Assembly (NCBI GenBank): GCA_035655235.1
Contig: DASRUX010000170.1
Location: 1-16,089, forward strand
Origin: JAGTRP01 sp035655235
GTDB taxonomy: Bacteria > Pseudomonadota > Gammaproteobacteria > Burkholderiales > Rhodocyclaceae
Reading direction: 5' to 3'
DNA: 16,089 nt
Shown: positions 1 through 7,516 of the stretch, piece by piece
How positions within the stretch are numbered: position 1 is the stretch's first letter
How the letters are laid out: the number at the start of each line of letters is the position of its first letter
The notes under the pieces: model-generated
Databases searched by the model: none
The model's input: the letters and a program-made list of their open reading frames with translations, nothing else
Told to the model about the DNA's origin: nothing
Translations under genes and position numbers: made by a program

Positions 1-1303
1 GCACGATGCCGGCGGTCAGGGCATTGGCCAAGTATTCCAGCTGCTTGGCCACCATGTTGCCGGACTCCAGGTCGGGCACCACCAGGATTTCGGCATGGCC
101 GGCCACCGCCGATTTGATGCCCTTGGTCTTGGCGGCGACGATGGACACGGCGTTGTCGAAGGCGAGCGGGCCGTCCAGGAGACCCCCCTTGATCTGGCCC
201 CGGTCCGCCATCTTGCACAAGGCAGCGGCGTCCAGGGTGGACTGGATCTTGGGATTGACCGTCTCCACGGCGGAAAGGATGGCCACCTTCGGCTCGGCGA
301 GGCCGATGACCTGGGCCAGGTCGATGGCGTTCTGGATGATGTCCACCTTCTCTTCCAGGGTCGGCGCGATATTGATGGCCGCGTCGGTGATGAGCAGCGG
401 CCGGTGATAGGTCGGCACGTCCATGAGGAAGACGTGGCTGATGCGCCGGGAAGTCCGCAGGCCGTTGGCCCGGGACACCACCTCGCCCATCAGTTCGTCG
501 GTGTGCAGGCTCCCTTTCATGAGAGCTTCGGCGTCGCCGTTTCTCACCAATGAGACGGCGATGGCTGCCGAATCATGGCTGTGCTTGGCATTGACGATGC
601 GGATTCCCTTCAGGTCGATGCCGTTCTCCTCGGCCACCGAGCGGATCTTGGCTTCGGGGCCCACCAGGATAGGCTCGATGATGCCCTCCTGGAAAGCCAT
701 CACCGGCCCCTTCAGGGATTCCCGATCGCAGGGGTGGGCGACCGCGGTGGGAATGGGCTCCAGGCCGCGAGCCCGGGAAACCAGGTGCTGGTAGCGCTCG
801 TACTTGTCGTCGATGCGGATTTCCGGGAGCGGCATCTGCTTCAGGTTCTCCACCTTCTCGGAAGGGGCGAGGACTTCGGCAGTGCCGCGGACGACTTGCA
901 GGCTGTCCTGGTTGACGCAGACGCAGTCGAAGATCACATGCTTGTTGTGGTCGAACTTCTGCTTGGCCGTCACCGTGATAGTGATGGTATCGCCCAGGGT
1001 GACGGGGCGGGCAAAGTGCAGGGTCTGGTCCACCAGGATGGTGCCCGGTCCGGGGAACTGGGTGCCCAGTACAGTGGAGATCAGGGAGCCGCTCCACATG
1101 CCGTGGGCGATCACTTCCCGGAACATGCCGCTTTCCGAGTATTGGGGATCGACGACCGCCGGATTGGCGTCCCCGGTCATTACCGCGAACAGCTTGATGT
1201 CTTCCGGTTTGAGCGTCCGGGTCAGGCTGGCGGAGTCGCCGATGTGAATCTCGTCGTAGGTCTTGTTGACCAAATACAGTTGCTGGGTAGTGGGTTGCTG
1301 CAT
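1..1303 (-). CDS. Bifunctional MaoC-domain / phosphate acetyl(butyryl)transferase, 3' end cut by window edge
   Basis: The reading frame opens at ATG 1303 and stays open to base 1, giving 434 codons; the family is normally about 465 residues, so only the tail is missing. Residues about 10-150 form a MaoC-type hotdog domain with GDANPAVVD at 44-52 and FREVIAHGMW at 61-70. Residues from about 165 form a phosphotransacetylase/phosphotransbutyrylase domain, with MKGSLHTDEL, ILSAVETVNPKIQSTLDAA and a final VPDLESGNMVAKQ. The PTA domain should interconvert acyl-CoA and acyl-phosphate in the cytoplasm; acetate kinase is the usual partner and may lie just beyond the left edge. A good ribosome site, GGGGA, sits 8-9 bases upstream of the ATG. 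Oddity: the position matching the catalytic His of R-specific hydratases is Val50, so the MaoC half may be inactive. The domain assignment is firm; the exact acyl substrate is not known. Confidence 0.93.
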   Translation of the reverse strand, partial: MQQPTTQQLYLVNKTYDEIHIGDSASLTRTLKPEDIKLFAVMTGDANPAVVDPQYSESGMFREVIAHGMWSGSLISTVLGTQFPGPGTILVDQTLHFARPVTLGDTITITVTAKQKFDHNKHVIFDCVCVNQDSLQVVRGTAEVLAPSEKVENLKQMPLPEIRIDDKYERYQHLVSRARGLEPIPTAVAHPCDRESLKGPVMAFQEGIIEPILVGPEAKIRSVAEENGIDLKGIRIVNAKHSHDSAAIAVSLVRNGDAEALMKGSLHTDELMGEVVSRANGLRTSRRISHVFLMDVPTYHRPLLITDAAINIAPTLEEKVDIIQNAIDLAQVIGLAEPKVAILSAVETVNPKIQSTLDAAALCKMADRGQIKGGLLDGPLAFDNAVSIVAAKTKGIKSAVAGHAEILVVPDLESGNMVAKQLEYLANALTAGIV

Positions 1304-1373
1304 GCCGGGTTCCCCAAAATATTCTTGAAATACTGCGTCGAAATACTATGTCTAAGCAGATGGGAGTATAGTC

Positions 1374-1386
1374 TGCTGCACTGCAA
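1374..1386. promoter_or_regulatory. Candidate PhaR-type operator (TGCTGCACTGCAA)
   Basis: The site contains the near-palindrome TGCACTGCA (1377-1385) inside a TGC-rich stretch. It matches the site at 7976-7988 at 11 of 13 positions, and both lie in intergenic gaps next to acyl-CoA/PHA genes. TGC-rich sites of this kind are known targets of PhaR, the repressor that senses PHB granules. It overlaps the predicted -10 (TATGTT, minus strand, 1385-1390) of the MaoC-PTA gene, as expected for a repressor. No phaR gene is in the window, so the regulator is inferred. Confidence 0.5.
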
Positions 1387-1411
1387 CATAGCAGGCGAGT
1401 GTTACCAATTC

Positions 1412-1425
1412 TTGATATTCGTCAA
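1412..1425. promoter_or_regulatory. FNR/ANR-type box TTGAT-attc-GTCAA in the divergent pta/fabI gap
   Basis: The site matches TTGAT-N4-ATCAA at 9 of 10 defined positions and has the same half-sites as the box before hemN. On the minus strand a TATGTT hexamer (1385-1390) begins 28.5 bp from its centre, close to class II spacing, so activation of the MaoC-PTA gene is the likelier direction. On the plus strand no good -10 lies at the matching distance. The box is flanked by an 8-bp inverted repeat, GTGTTACC (1399-1406) and GGTAACAC (1441-1448). Confidence 0.55.
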
Positions 1426-1534
1426 ACGCGCGATATACGCGGTAACACGTATTCGCGACCGTCGGCAATCCATGTATAGATGGTATTTGGCATGGAAGTT
1501 GCACGCGGAATCCCCTTTTAGTCGAGGTTGTTGA

Positions 1535-2302
1535 ATGTTTAATCTGCAAGGAAAGAAAGGCCTGGTGGTGGGTATCGCCAATGGCCAGAGCATCGCGTTC
1601 GGTTGTGCCCGTGCCTTCAAATTGTGTGGCGCCGATCTGGCCATCACCTACCTGAATGAGAAGGCCGAGCCCCATGTCCGCCCCCTGGCCCAGATGGTGG
1701 CGGCGCCCATCGTCATGCCCCTGGATGTGGAACAGCCGGGGCAGTTGGAAGCCGTCTTCGAGACCATCGAAAAGGAGTGGGGTAAGCTTGATTTCATCGT
1801 CCACTCCATCGCCTTCGCTCCCATGAATGACCTGCACGGTCGAGTGACCGACTGTTCCCGGGATGGGTTCCTGCGGGCCATGGATATTTCCTGCCACTCC
1901 TTCATCCGCATGGCCAAGCTGGCCGAGCCCCTGATGACCGATGGCGGCTGCATGATCACCATGAGCTACCTGGGCGCCGATGAAGTGGTGGAGAACTACG
2001 GCATGATGGGCCCGGTCAAGGCCGCCCTCCAGTCGTCCTCCCGCTACCTCGCTGCCGAACTCGGCCCCAAGGGCATCCGGGTTCACGCCATTTCCCCGGG
2101 GCCGCTCCAGACCCGGGCTGCTTCCGGCATCAAGGGCTTCGACAAGCTGATGGATTCGGCGGTCGAGCGGGCGCCGCTCCACACCCTGGTTTCCATCGAC
2201 GACGTGGGCGCCCTGGCGGCCTACCTGGTCAGCGATGTGGCCAGGACCATCACGGGCGGCACCATCTACATCGACGGCGGCTATAACGTTGTCGGTAGCT
2301 GA
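1535..2302 (+). CDS. fabI: FabI-type enoyl-[ACP] reductase (SDR), pta-linked paralogue type
   Basis: The 255-residue protein has the usual FabI length. It shows the divergent SDR nucleotide-binding start VVGIANGQSIAFG (11-23), the FabI active-site pair Tyr145 and Tyr155 with Lys162 (Y-x6-K in YGMMGPVK), and the substrate-loop and C-terminal blocks AISPGPLQTRAASGIKGF and GGTIYIDGGY. It should reduce a trans-2-enoyl thioester with NAD(P)H. ATG 1535 is preceded by GAGG at 1524-1527. The gene diverges from a phosphotransacetylase; FabI-like paralogues linked to pta-ackA are known in rhizobia (Sinorhizobium pta-ackA-fabI2), and the SPGPLQTRAASGI...IDGGY pattern resembles that type. It may therefore serve acyl-CoA or storage metabolism rather than housekeeping lipid synthesis; that part is inference. 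Confidence 0.92.
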   Translation: MFNLQGKKGLVVGIANGQSIAFGCARAFKLCGADLAITYLNEKAEPHVRPLAQMVAAPIVMPLDVEQPGQLEAVFETIEKEWGKLDFIVHSIAFAPMNDLHGRVTDCSRDGFLRAMDISCHSFIRMAKLAEPLMTDGGCMITMSYLGADEVVENYGMMGPVKAALQSSSRYLAAELGPKGIRVHAISPGPLQTRAASGIKGFDKLMDSAVERAPLHTLVSIDDVGALAAYLVSDVARTITGGTIYIDGGYNVVGS

Positions 2303-2328
2303 TTGATCCCCGGTTGGATGGGGTTGTT

Positions 2329-2358
2329 GTGACAGAATAAAGTTGCTAAACGCATAAT
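2329..2358 (+). promoter_or_regulatory. Predicted sigma70 promoter of the hox operon
   Basis: GTGACA (2329-2334; 5 of 6 to TTGACA) is followed after 18 bp by CATAAT (2353-2358; 5 of 6 to TATAAT). The predicted start is near 2365, giving a leader of about 17 nt. I saw no FNR box and no acceptable sigma54 -24/-12 pair here, although some hydrogenase operons use sigma54. There is also no convincing terminator between fabI and this promoter, so some readthrough from fabI is possible. Confidence 0.55.
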
Positions 2359-2369
2359 CGATTCAATTC

Positions 2370-2375
2370 AGGGGG
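2370..2375 (+). promoter_or_regulatory. Ribosome binding site fixing the TTG start of hoxF
   Basis: AGGGGG lies 6 bases before TTG 2382. In this frame a stop lies at 2355-2357 and no ATG or GTG follows before 2382, so TTG is the only plausible start that keeps the whole NuoE-like domain. Confidence 0.75.
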
Positions 2376-2381
2376 TGTCTC

Positions 2382-4280
2382 TTGACAATCAACTCCATCC
2401 ATCCGGAAGGCGTCGCCGATATCGTTGATCGGGTCGTCGCCCGTTGGCGCCGGGATCCGACCTGCATGGTCCAGATCCTGCGCGAAATCCAGGAACAGTG
2501 CGACTGGCTGCCGCCGGAAGCCATCGACCGCCTGCAGTCGGTACTCGGGGTGCCGCGGACCAAGATCGAAGGGGTAGCCGGTTTCTACTCCTTCCTCTAC
2601 ACCCAGCCCCGGGGCCAATACCGCATCCTCTTCTCCGACAACATCACCGACCGAATGCTCGGCAACATGCCCCTCATGGAGCGCCTGTGCCGCAACCTGT
2701 GGATCGAGCCGGGGAAGGTGTCGGAGGACGGCCTGGTCAGCGTGGACAAGACCTCCTGTACCGGCATGTGCGACCAGGGGCCGGCGCTTCTGGTCAACAA
2801 CTACGCCGTCACCCGCCTCACCGAAGCCCGCGTCGACCAGATCGCCGAATTGGTGCGGAACAGGGTGCCCGTGGCCGAATGGCCGGCGGAATTTTTCCAG
2901 GTCGAGGACAATGTCCGCCGGGCGGACATCCTCCTCGGCCATGAACTCAAGCCCGGGGATTCCTTGCGGGCGGCCCGGGACCGGGCGCCCAGCGACGGCC
3001 TCATGGCTTCCAACACCCGTTCCTGGCGGGAGGGCCTGCCCCATGGCCTGGGCGGCCCGGCTGCCATGCTGGACGAGATCAAGCGCTCCAACCTCCGCGG
3101 CCGAGGCGGCGCCGGCTTCACCACCGGCCTCAAATGGGAAGCCTGCCGCAACGCCCCCCTCAAGTCCGGCCAGCAGCGCATCGTGGTCTGCAATGCCGAC
3201 GAGGGCGAACCCGGCACCTTCAAGGACCGGGTGCTGCTGACCTCCCACGCCGACCTGGTATTCGAGGGCATGACCGTGGCTGCCTACGCGGTGGGCGCCA
3301 CCCGAGGTTTCCTCTACCTGCGGGGCGAGTACCGGCATCTCCTCGATCACCTGAATGAAGTGCTGGAGCGGCGCCGCCGCGACCATCTCCTGGGTAGCGA
3401 CATCCTGGATATCCCGGGGGCCGATTTCGATATCGAAATCCACCTGGGGGCCGGCGCCTACGTCTGCGGCGAGGAATCCGCCCTGATCGAATCCCTGGAA
3501 GGCAAGCGGGGCACTCCCCGCAACCGTCCGCCCTTCCCGGTGACCAACGGCTACCTGGACCAGCCGACCATCGTGAACAACGTGGAAACCTTCGCAGCGG
3601 CGGCCCTGATCGCCGTCAAGGGGGGCGACTGGTACGCCGGCATCGGCACCAAGCAATCGGCCGGTACCAAGATCCTGTCGGTTTCCGGCGACTGCGAGCG
3701 GCCGGGGTTGTATGAATATCCCTTCGGCACCAGTATCCGCCAGGTGCTGGAAGACTGCGGCGCCCGCGATCCCCTGGCGGTACAGGTGAGCGGCCCCTCC
3801 GGCGTCTGCGTCTCCGCCGCCGAATTCGACCGCTGCATCGGCTTCGAGGACCTGCCTACCGCCGGTGCCTTCATGGTCTTCGACCAGACCCGGGACATGT
3901 TCGAGGTGGCCCGCAATTTCGTCCATTTTTTCCAGCACGAGAGCTGTGGCTTCTGCACCCCTTGCCGGGTCGGGACTTCGCTTCTCAAGAATCTGATGGA
4001 CAAGCTTCACAACGGCCACGGCTCGCCCTACGACTTTGCCGAAATTGAGAAACTCAACCAGCTTCTCCAGGCCATGAGCCACTGCGGCCTCGGCCACACG
4101 GCCTGCAACCCGGTCCTGGACACCATCGCCAAGTTCCGGCCGGCCTACGAGAAGCGCATGGAACACACCGACTTCGCCCCGGCCTTCGATCTCGACCGGG
4201 CCCTGGCGGCGGCACGACAAATGACCGGGCGCGATGATCCGGGGGCCCACATCTCGGCCGAATTTGGGGAGGACGCATGA
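2382..4280 (+). CDS. hoxF: NAD-reducing [NiFe]-hydrogenase diaphorase subunit HoxF (NuoE-NuoF fusion)
   Basis: The 632-residue protein carries the FMN and NAD(H) site that passes electrons between NAD and the hydrogenase. Residues about 10-165 are a NuoE-like thioredoxin fold and about 205-600 a NuoF-like domain. FMN-binding RGRGGAGF is at 239-246, NAD-binding GAGAYVCGEES at 357-367, and the [4Fe-4S] ligands are Cys522, Cys525, Cys528 and Cys568. In the NuoE part only the second cysteine pair (Cys126, Cys130) is present; the first pair expected near residues 84-89 is absent, so a [2Fe-2S] cluster there is doubtful. Cupriavidus HoxF also has a degenerate N-domain and is about 600 residues. The start is TTG with AGGGGG upstream. 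The stop overlaps the hoxU start (ATGA), indicating translational coupling. Confidence 0.96.
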   Translation: MTINSIHPEGVADIVDRVVARWRRDPTCMVQILREIQEQCDWLPPEAIDRLQSVLGVPRTKIEGVAGFYSFLYTQPRGQYRILFSDNITDRMLGNMPLMERLCRNLWIEPGKVSEDGLVSVDKTSCTGMCDQGPALLVNNYAVTRLTEARVDQIAELVRNRVPVAEWPAEFFQVEDNVRRADILLGHELKPGDSLRAARDRAPSDGLMASNTRSWREGLPHGLGGPAAMLDEIKRSNLRGRGGAGFTTGLKWEACRNAPLKSGQQRIVVCNADEGEPGTFKDRVLLTSHADLVFEGMTVAAYAVGATRGFLYLRGEYRHLLDHLNEVLERRRRDHLLGSDILDIPGADFDIEIHLGAGAYVCGEESALIESLEGKRGTPRNRPPFPVTNGYLDQPTIVNNVETFAAAALIAVKGGDWYAGIGTKQSAGTKILSVSGDCERPGLYEYPFGTSIRQVLEDCGARDPLAVQVSGPSGVCVSAAEFDRCIGFEDLPTAGAFMVFDQTRDMFEVARNFVHFFQHESCGFCTPCRVGTSLLKNLMDKLHNGHGSPYDFAEIEKLNQLLQAMSHCGLGHTACNPVLDTIAKFRPAYEKRMEHTDFAPAFDLDRALAAARQMTGRDDPGAHISAEFGEDA

Positions 4281-4987
4281 GCAATACCTTCACTCTCGAT
4301 GGCAAGACCATTCCCTTCAAGGAAGGGCAGACCATCATCCAGGCGGCCACCGCCGCCGGGGTTTTCATCCCGCACCTTTGCTACCACCCGGAATTCAAGC
4401 CCCACGGTTCCTGCAAGCTGTGCACCGTCAAGGTGAACGGCCGTCAGACGGCCTCCTGCACCATGCGGGCGGCTTCGGGCATGGTGGTGGAAAGCGATAT
4501 CGAAGAAATCAACGCCGAACGCCGGGCCCTGACCCAGATGCTGTTCGTGGAGGGCAACCACTTCTGCCCCTCCTGCGAGAAGAGCGGCAACTGCCAGCTC
4601 CAGGCCACGGCCTACCACCTGGGGATGATGACCCCCCATTTCGACCACTTCTTCCCCAACCGGCCAGTGGATGCCTCCCACCCGGAACTGCTCCTGGACT
4701 TCAACCGCTGCATCCTCTGTTCCCTGTGCGTGCGGGCGAGCCGGGACGTGGACGGGAAGAACGTCTTCGGCCTTTCCGGCCGCGGTATCCAGACCCACCT
4801 GATCGTCAATGCCAAGTCCGGCAAGCTGGCGGATACGGACATCGACCTGGCCGACAAGGCGACCCAGGTTTGCCCGGTTGGGGTGATCCTCAGGAAGCGC
4901 AAGGGCTTCCAGACCCCCATCGGCGAGCGGACCTATGACCAGAAGCCCATTGCGGAAACCGTCGAACCCGGATCGGAGGAGCACTGA
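4277..4987 (+). CDS. hoxU: NAD-reducing hydrogenase diaphorase subunit HoxU
   Basis: The 236-residue protein matches the N-terminal part of NuoG and relays electrons between HoxF and the HoxYH hydrogenase. It has a [2Fe-2S] plant-ferredoxin motif (Cys35, Cys46, Cys49, Cys61), the His-Cys3 [4Fe-4S] site (His95, Cys97, Cys100, Cys106), and a [4Fe-4S] set Cys145-x2-Cys148-x2-Cys151 with Cys199 in CPVG. All expected ligands of this subunit are present. A strong GGGGAGGA precedes ATG 4277, which overlaps the hoxF stop. One base separates its stop from the hoxY start. Confidence 0.96.
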   Translation: MSNTFTLDGKTIPFKEGQTIIQAATAAGVFIPHLCYHPEFKPHGSCKLCTVKVNGRQTASCTMRAASGMVVESDIEEINAERRALTQMLFVEGNHFCPSCEKSGNCQLQATAYHLGMMTPHFDHFFPNRPVDASHPELLLDFNRCILCSLCVRASRDVDGKNVFGLSGRGIQTHLIVNAKSGKLADTDIDLADKATQVCPVGVILRKRKGFQTPIGERTYDQKPIAETVEPGSEEH

Positions 4988-4988
4988 C

Positions 4989-5543
4989 ATGGACGCGCCC
5001 GTGAAGAAGAAACTCAAGGTGGCCACCACGTCCCTGGCCGGCTGCTTCGGCTGCCACATGTCCTTCCTGGATATCGACGAACGGCTTTTCACCCTGCTTG
5101 AGCATGTGGAATTCGACCGTTCGCCCCTCACCGACATCAAGCAAATCAGTGAGGACTGCGACATCGGCATTATCGAGGGTGGCCTGTGCAATGCGGAGAA
5201 CGTCCATGTGCTGCGGGAATTCCGCTCCCACTGTAAGATCCTGATCGCCATCGGCGCTTGCGCCATCAACGGTGGCCTGCCTGCCCAGCGTAACTCCATT
5301 CCCCTGCCGGTGATCCTTGAGGAGGTCTACCACACCAGCCACGGCTTGGCGGGCGGCCTCATTCCCAACGATCCGGAGCTGCCCCTGCCGCTCAACAAGG
5401 TGCACCCCATCCACGAAGTGGTGCAGGTGGATTACTTCATTCCCGGCTGTCCGCCGTCCGGGGACGCCATCTGGAAAGTCCTCACCGACCTGCTGGCCGG
5501 CCGCCAACCCGAACTGGGCCACGGCCTGATCCATTACGACTGA
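4989..5543 (+). CDS. hoxY: NAD-reducing hydrogenase small subunit HoxY
   Basis: The 184-residue small subunit holds the proximal [4Fe-4S] cluster beside the NiFe site. Ligands are Cys19 and Cys22 (LAGCFGCHMSF), Cys91 (AIGACA) and Cys154 (IPGCPPSG). It has no twin-arginine leader, as expected for the soluble cytoplasmic group 3d enzyme. I chose ATG 4989 because GGAGGAG lies at 4976-4982 and homologous sequence begins there. The frame is open upstream to an ATG at 4935, but that would place 18 non-homologous residues over the end of hoxU. It follows hoxU by one base and precedes hoxH by 12. Confidence 0.96.
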   Translation: MDAPVKKKLKVATTSLAGCFGCHMSFLDIDERLFTLLEHVEFDRSPLTDIKQISEDCDIGIIEGGLCNAENVHVLREFRSHCKILIAIGACAINGGLPAQRNSIPLPVILEEVYHTSHGLAGGLIPNDPELPLPLNKVHPIHEVVQVDYFIPGCPPSGDAIWKVLTDLLAGRQPELGHGLIHYD

Positions 5544-5555
5544 TCGAGGGAACCC

Positions 5556-7019
5556 ATGTCCTACAATCTAGAAACCGCCGAACACCCCGAAAGGCTGCGC
5601 CGGGTCGCCATCGATCCGGTGTCCCGGGTGGAAGGCCACGGCAAGGTGACCCTGCTCCTGGACGAGCACAACAAGGTGCACCAGGTCCGCCTGCACATCG
5701 TCGAATTCCGGGGCTTCGAGAAATTCATCCAGGGCCGCCCTTATTGGGAAGTGCCGGTCATGGTGCAGCGCCTGTGCGGCATCTGCCCGGTATCCCACCA
5801 CCTGGCCGCCTCCAAGGCCATGGACATCATCGTCGGGGCCAAGAAGCTCACCCCGACCGCCGAGAAGCTGCGCCGCCTCATGCACTACGGCCAGATGCTC
5901 CAGTCTCACGCCCTGCATTTCTTCCACCTGTGCTCGCCGGACCTGCTCTTCGGCTTCGATAGCGATGTCACCCGCCGCAACATCGTCGGCGTGGCGGCGG
6001 CCCATCCGGAGATCGCCAAGCAGGGCGTGCTGCTCAGGAAGTTCGGCCAGGAAATCATCCGCATGACCGCCGGCAAGCGGGTTCACGGTACCGGCTCCGT
6101 GCCGGGGGGCGTGAACAAGGCCCTGACCCTGGCGGAGCGGGACGAACTCCTGAAGGATATCTACCAGATCATTTCCTGGAGCCGGGATGCGGTCCATCTC
6201 ATCCAAAAGGTCCATACCCAGGACCCGGGGCTCTACAACAGCTTCGGCATTTTTCGCTCCAATTTCATGTCCCTGGTGGGCAACGACGGGAACCTGGACT
6301 TCTACCACGGCACCCTGCGGGCCCGGGACGACAACGGCAAGCTCATCTTCGACGGGGTCGATTACCAGCAGTACGACCGTTACATCGAGGAGGAGGTGAA
6401 GTCCTGGAGCTACATGAAGTTCCCGTACTTCAAGTCCATCGGCAAGGAGCACGGCTGGTACAAGGTGGGGCCGCTGGCCCGGGTACAGAACTGTGACCGC
6501 ATATCGACACCTTTCGCCGAGCACGAGCGCAAGGAATTCGTGGATTACGCCGGCGGAACCCCCATGCATGCACCGCTCGCCTACCACTGGACCCGCATGA
6601 TCGAAATGCTCCATGCCGCCGAGGAGATCAAGGAGCTGCTCCACGACGACGATATCCTGGGCACCGATCTGATGGTCACCGGGGAGCGTCAGTTGGAAGG
6701 CGTCGGAGTCATCGAGGCGCCACGAGGGACGCTCTTCCACCACTACCGGGTGGACGAGAACGACATGGTCACCATGGCCAATCTTATCGTCTCCACCACC
6801 AACAACAACCAGGCCATGAACGAGGCGGTTCGGCATGTGGCCCGGCGCTACCTGCACGGCCGGGAAGTGACGGAAGGGCTCCTGAACCACATCGAGGTCG
6901 CCATCCGGGCCTTCGACCCCTGCCTGTCCTGTGCCACCCACGCCCTGGGCAAGATGCCGCTCACCGTGGAACTGGTCGATCCGGACGGCACCGTCGCCCA
7001 CGCCCTGAGCCGAGGATGA
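5556..7019 (+). CDS. hoxH: NAD-reducing hydrogenase large (catalytic) subunit HoxH
   Basis: The 487-residue subunit binds the NiFe(CN)2CO centre that splits or forms H2; Cupriavidus HoxH is almost the same length. The N-terminal nickel motif is RLCGICPVSHH with Cys74 and Cys77, and the C-terminal motif is DPCLSCATH with Cys456, Cys459 and His462. SRVEGHG (23-29) is the conserved early block. The residues after His462 (ALGKMPL to the end, 25 residues) form the maturation peptide removed by the protease encoded next door. GAGGG (5546-5550) precedes ATG 5556. With hoxF, hoxU and hoxY this makes a four-subunit group 3d bidirectional NAD-linked hydrogenase. No hoxE or hoxI is present. Confidence 0.97.
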   Translation: MSYNLETAEHPERLRRVAIDPVSRVEGHGKVTLLLDEHNKVHQVRLHIVEFRGFEKFIQGRPYWEVPVMVQRLCGICPVSHHLAASKAMDIIVGAKKLTPTAEKLRRLMHYGQMLQSHALHFFHLCSPDLLFGFDSDVTRRNIVGVAAAHPEIAKQGVLLRKFGQEIIRMTAGKRVHGTGSVPGGVNKALTLAERDELLKDIYQIISWSRDAVHLIQKVHTQDPGLYNSFGIFRSNFMSLVGNDGNLDFYHGTLRARDDNGKLIFDGVDYQQYDRYIEEEVKSWSYMKFPYFKSIGKEHGWYKVGPLARVQNCDRISTPFAEHERKEFVDYAGGTPMHAPLAYHWTRMIEMLHAAEEIKELLHDDDILGTDLMVTGERQLEGVGVIEAPRGTLFHHYRVDENDMVTMANLIVSTTNNNQAMNEAVRHVARRYLHGREVTEGLLNHIEVAIRAFDPCLSCATHALGKMPLTVELVDPDGTVAHALSRG

Positions 7020-7516
7020 CAGCTCCCGTCGTGGTCTTCGCCGTCGGCAATCCGAGCCGGGGCGATGACGCCCTGGGGCCGCTCCTGGCGGCCCGTTTCG
7101 CCGATTTCCTGGAGGAAACGGGCCGGGAAGGGGAGTTCGAGATACTGGAGGACTTCCAACTCCAGGTAGAGCACGCCCTTGACCTGCAGGGGAGGGCGCT
7201 GGCCCTCTTTGTCGATGCCGGCACCGGGACGCCGGCTCCCTATGGATTCAAGGCTATCCGGCCGGCAAACGGTTACGGCCATACCACCCATGCTTTGGAA
7301 CCGGAGGCGGTACTGCAGGTTTTCCGGCAGACAGAGGGCGTCGAGCCGCCCCCGGCCTACGTCCTATGCGTGCGGGGGGAGTCGTTCGAGCTGGGGGAGG
7401 ATTTGACGCCCCAGGCCACCCGCCATCTGGAGGCAGCCCTGGAGCTTATGCAGGAACTGGCCCGAGGCCCCTCTGTCGGGGCCTGGAGCCGGATTGCGGA
7501 AAAGAATCAGCGGTAG
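7016..7516 (+). CDS. hoxW: Hydrogenase maturation endopeptidase (HoxW, M52 family)
   Basis: The 166-residue protein has the M52 fold signature GNPSRGDDALG (11-21), in which an acidic residue binds nickel, then FVDAGTG with Asp67, and GHTTHALEP with His89/His92 as the likely third ligand. It should cut the C-terminal 25 residues from HoxH once nickel is inserted. ATG 7016 overlaps the hoxH stop (ATGA), so it is translated as part of the operon. Its 3' end overlaps the convergent universal stress gene by 10 bp. A 7-bp GC hairpin (7465-7484) lies in its last codons. No hyp genes are in the window, so the remaining maturation factors must lie elsewhere. Confidence 0.9.
   Translation: MTAPVVVFAVGNPSRGDDALGPLLAARFADFLEETGREGEFEILEDFQLQVEHALDLQGRALALFVDAGTGTPAPYGFKAIRPANGYGHTTHALEPEAVLQVFRQTEGVEPPPAYVLCVRGESFELGEDLTPQATRHLEAALELMQELARGPSVGAWSRIAEKNQR
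7465..7484. terminator. GC hairpin at the hoxW/usp convergent junction (no U-tract)
   Basis: AGGCCCC (7465-7471) pairs with GGGGCCT (7478-7484) around the loop TCTGTC. It lies inside the last codons of hoxW and 23 nt past the stop of the opposing stress-protein gene. Neither strand has a T-run after it, so intrinsic termination is uncertain; it may only stabilise the stress-protein mRNA end. Confidence 0.3.

Noticed and set aside
2307..2326. CCCC/GGGG hairpin after fabI as a terminator
   Set aside because: The stem is only 4 bp and no proper T-run follows.
2331..2347. Possible sigma54 promoter before hoxF (TTGCT at 2343-2347)
   Set aside because: There is no GG at the required distance upstream; a sigma70 pair fits better.
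2346..4250. Long minus-strand open frame of 634 codons opposite hoxF
   Set aside because: It is a shadow of a high-GC gene; its translation has no recognisable domain and hoxF on the plus strand is unambiguous.
4935..4988. Upstream in-frame ATG for HoxY
   Set aside because: It would add 18 residues read from the end of hoxU; the start at 4989 has a strong ribosome site and matches the family start.
5568..7001. Minus-strand open frame opposite hoxH, and similar ones at 8145-9773, 10509-12104 and 14530-15942
   Set aside because: All mirror well-identified plus-strand proteins and have low-complexity, composition-driven translations.
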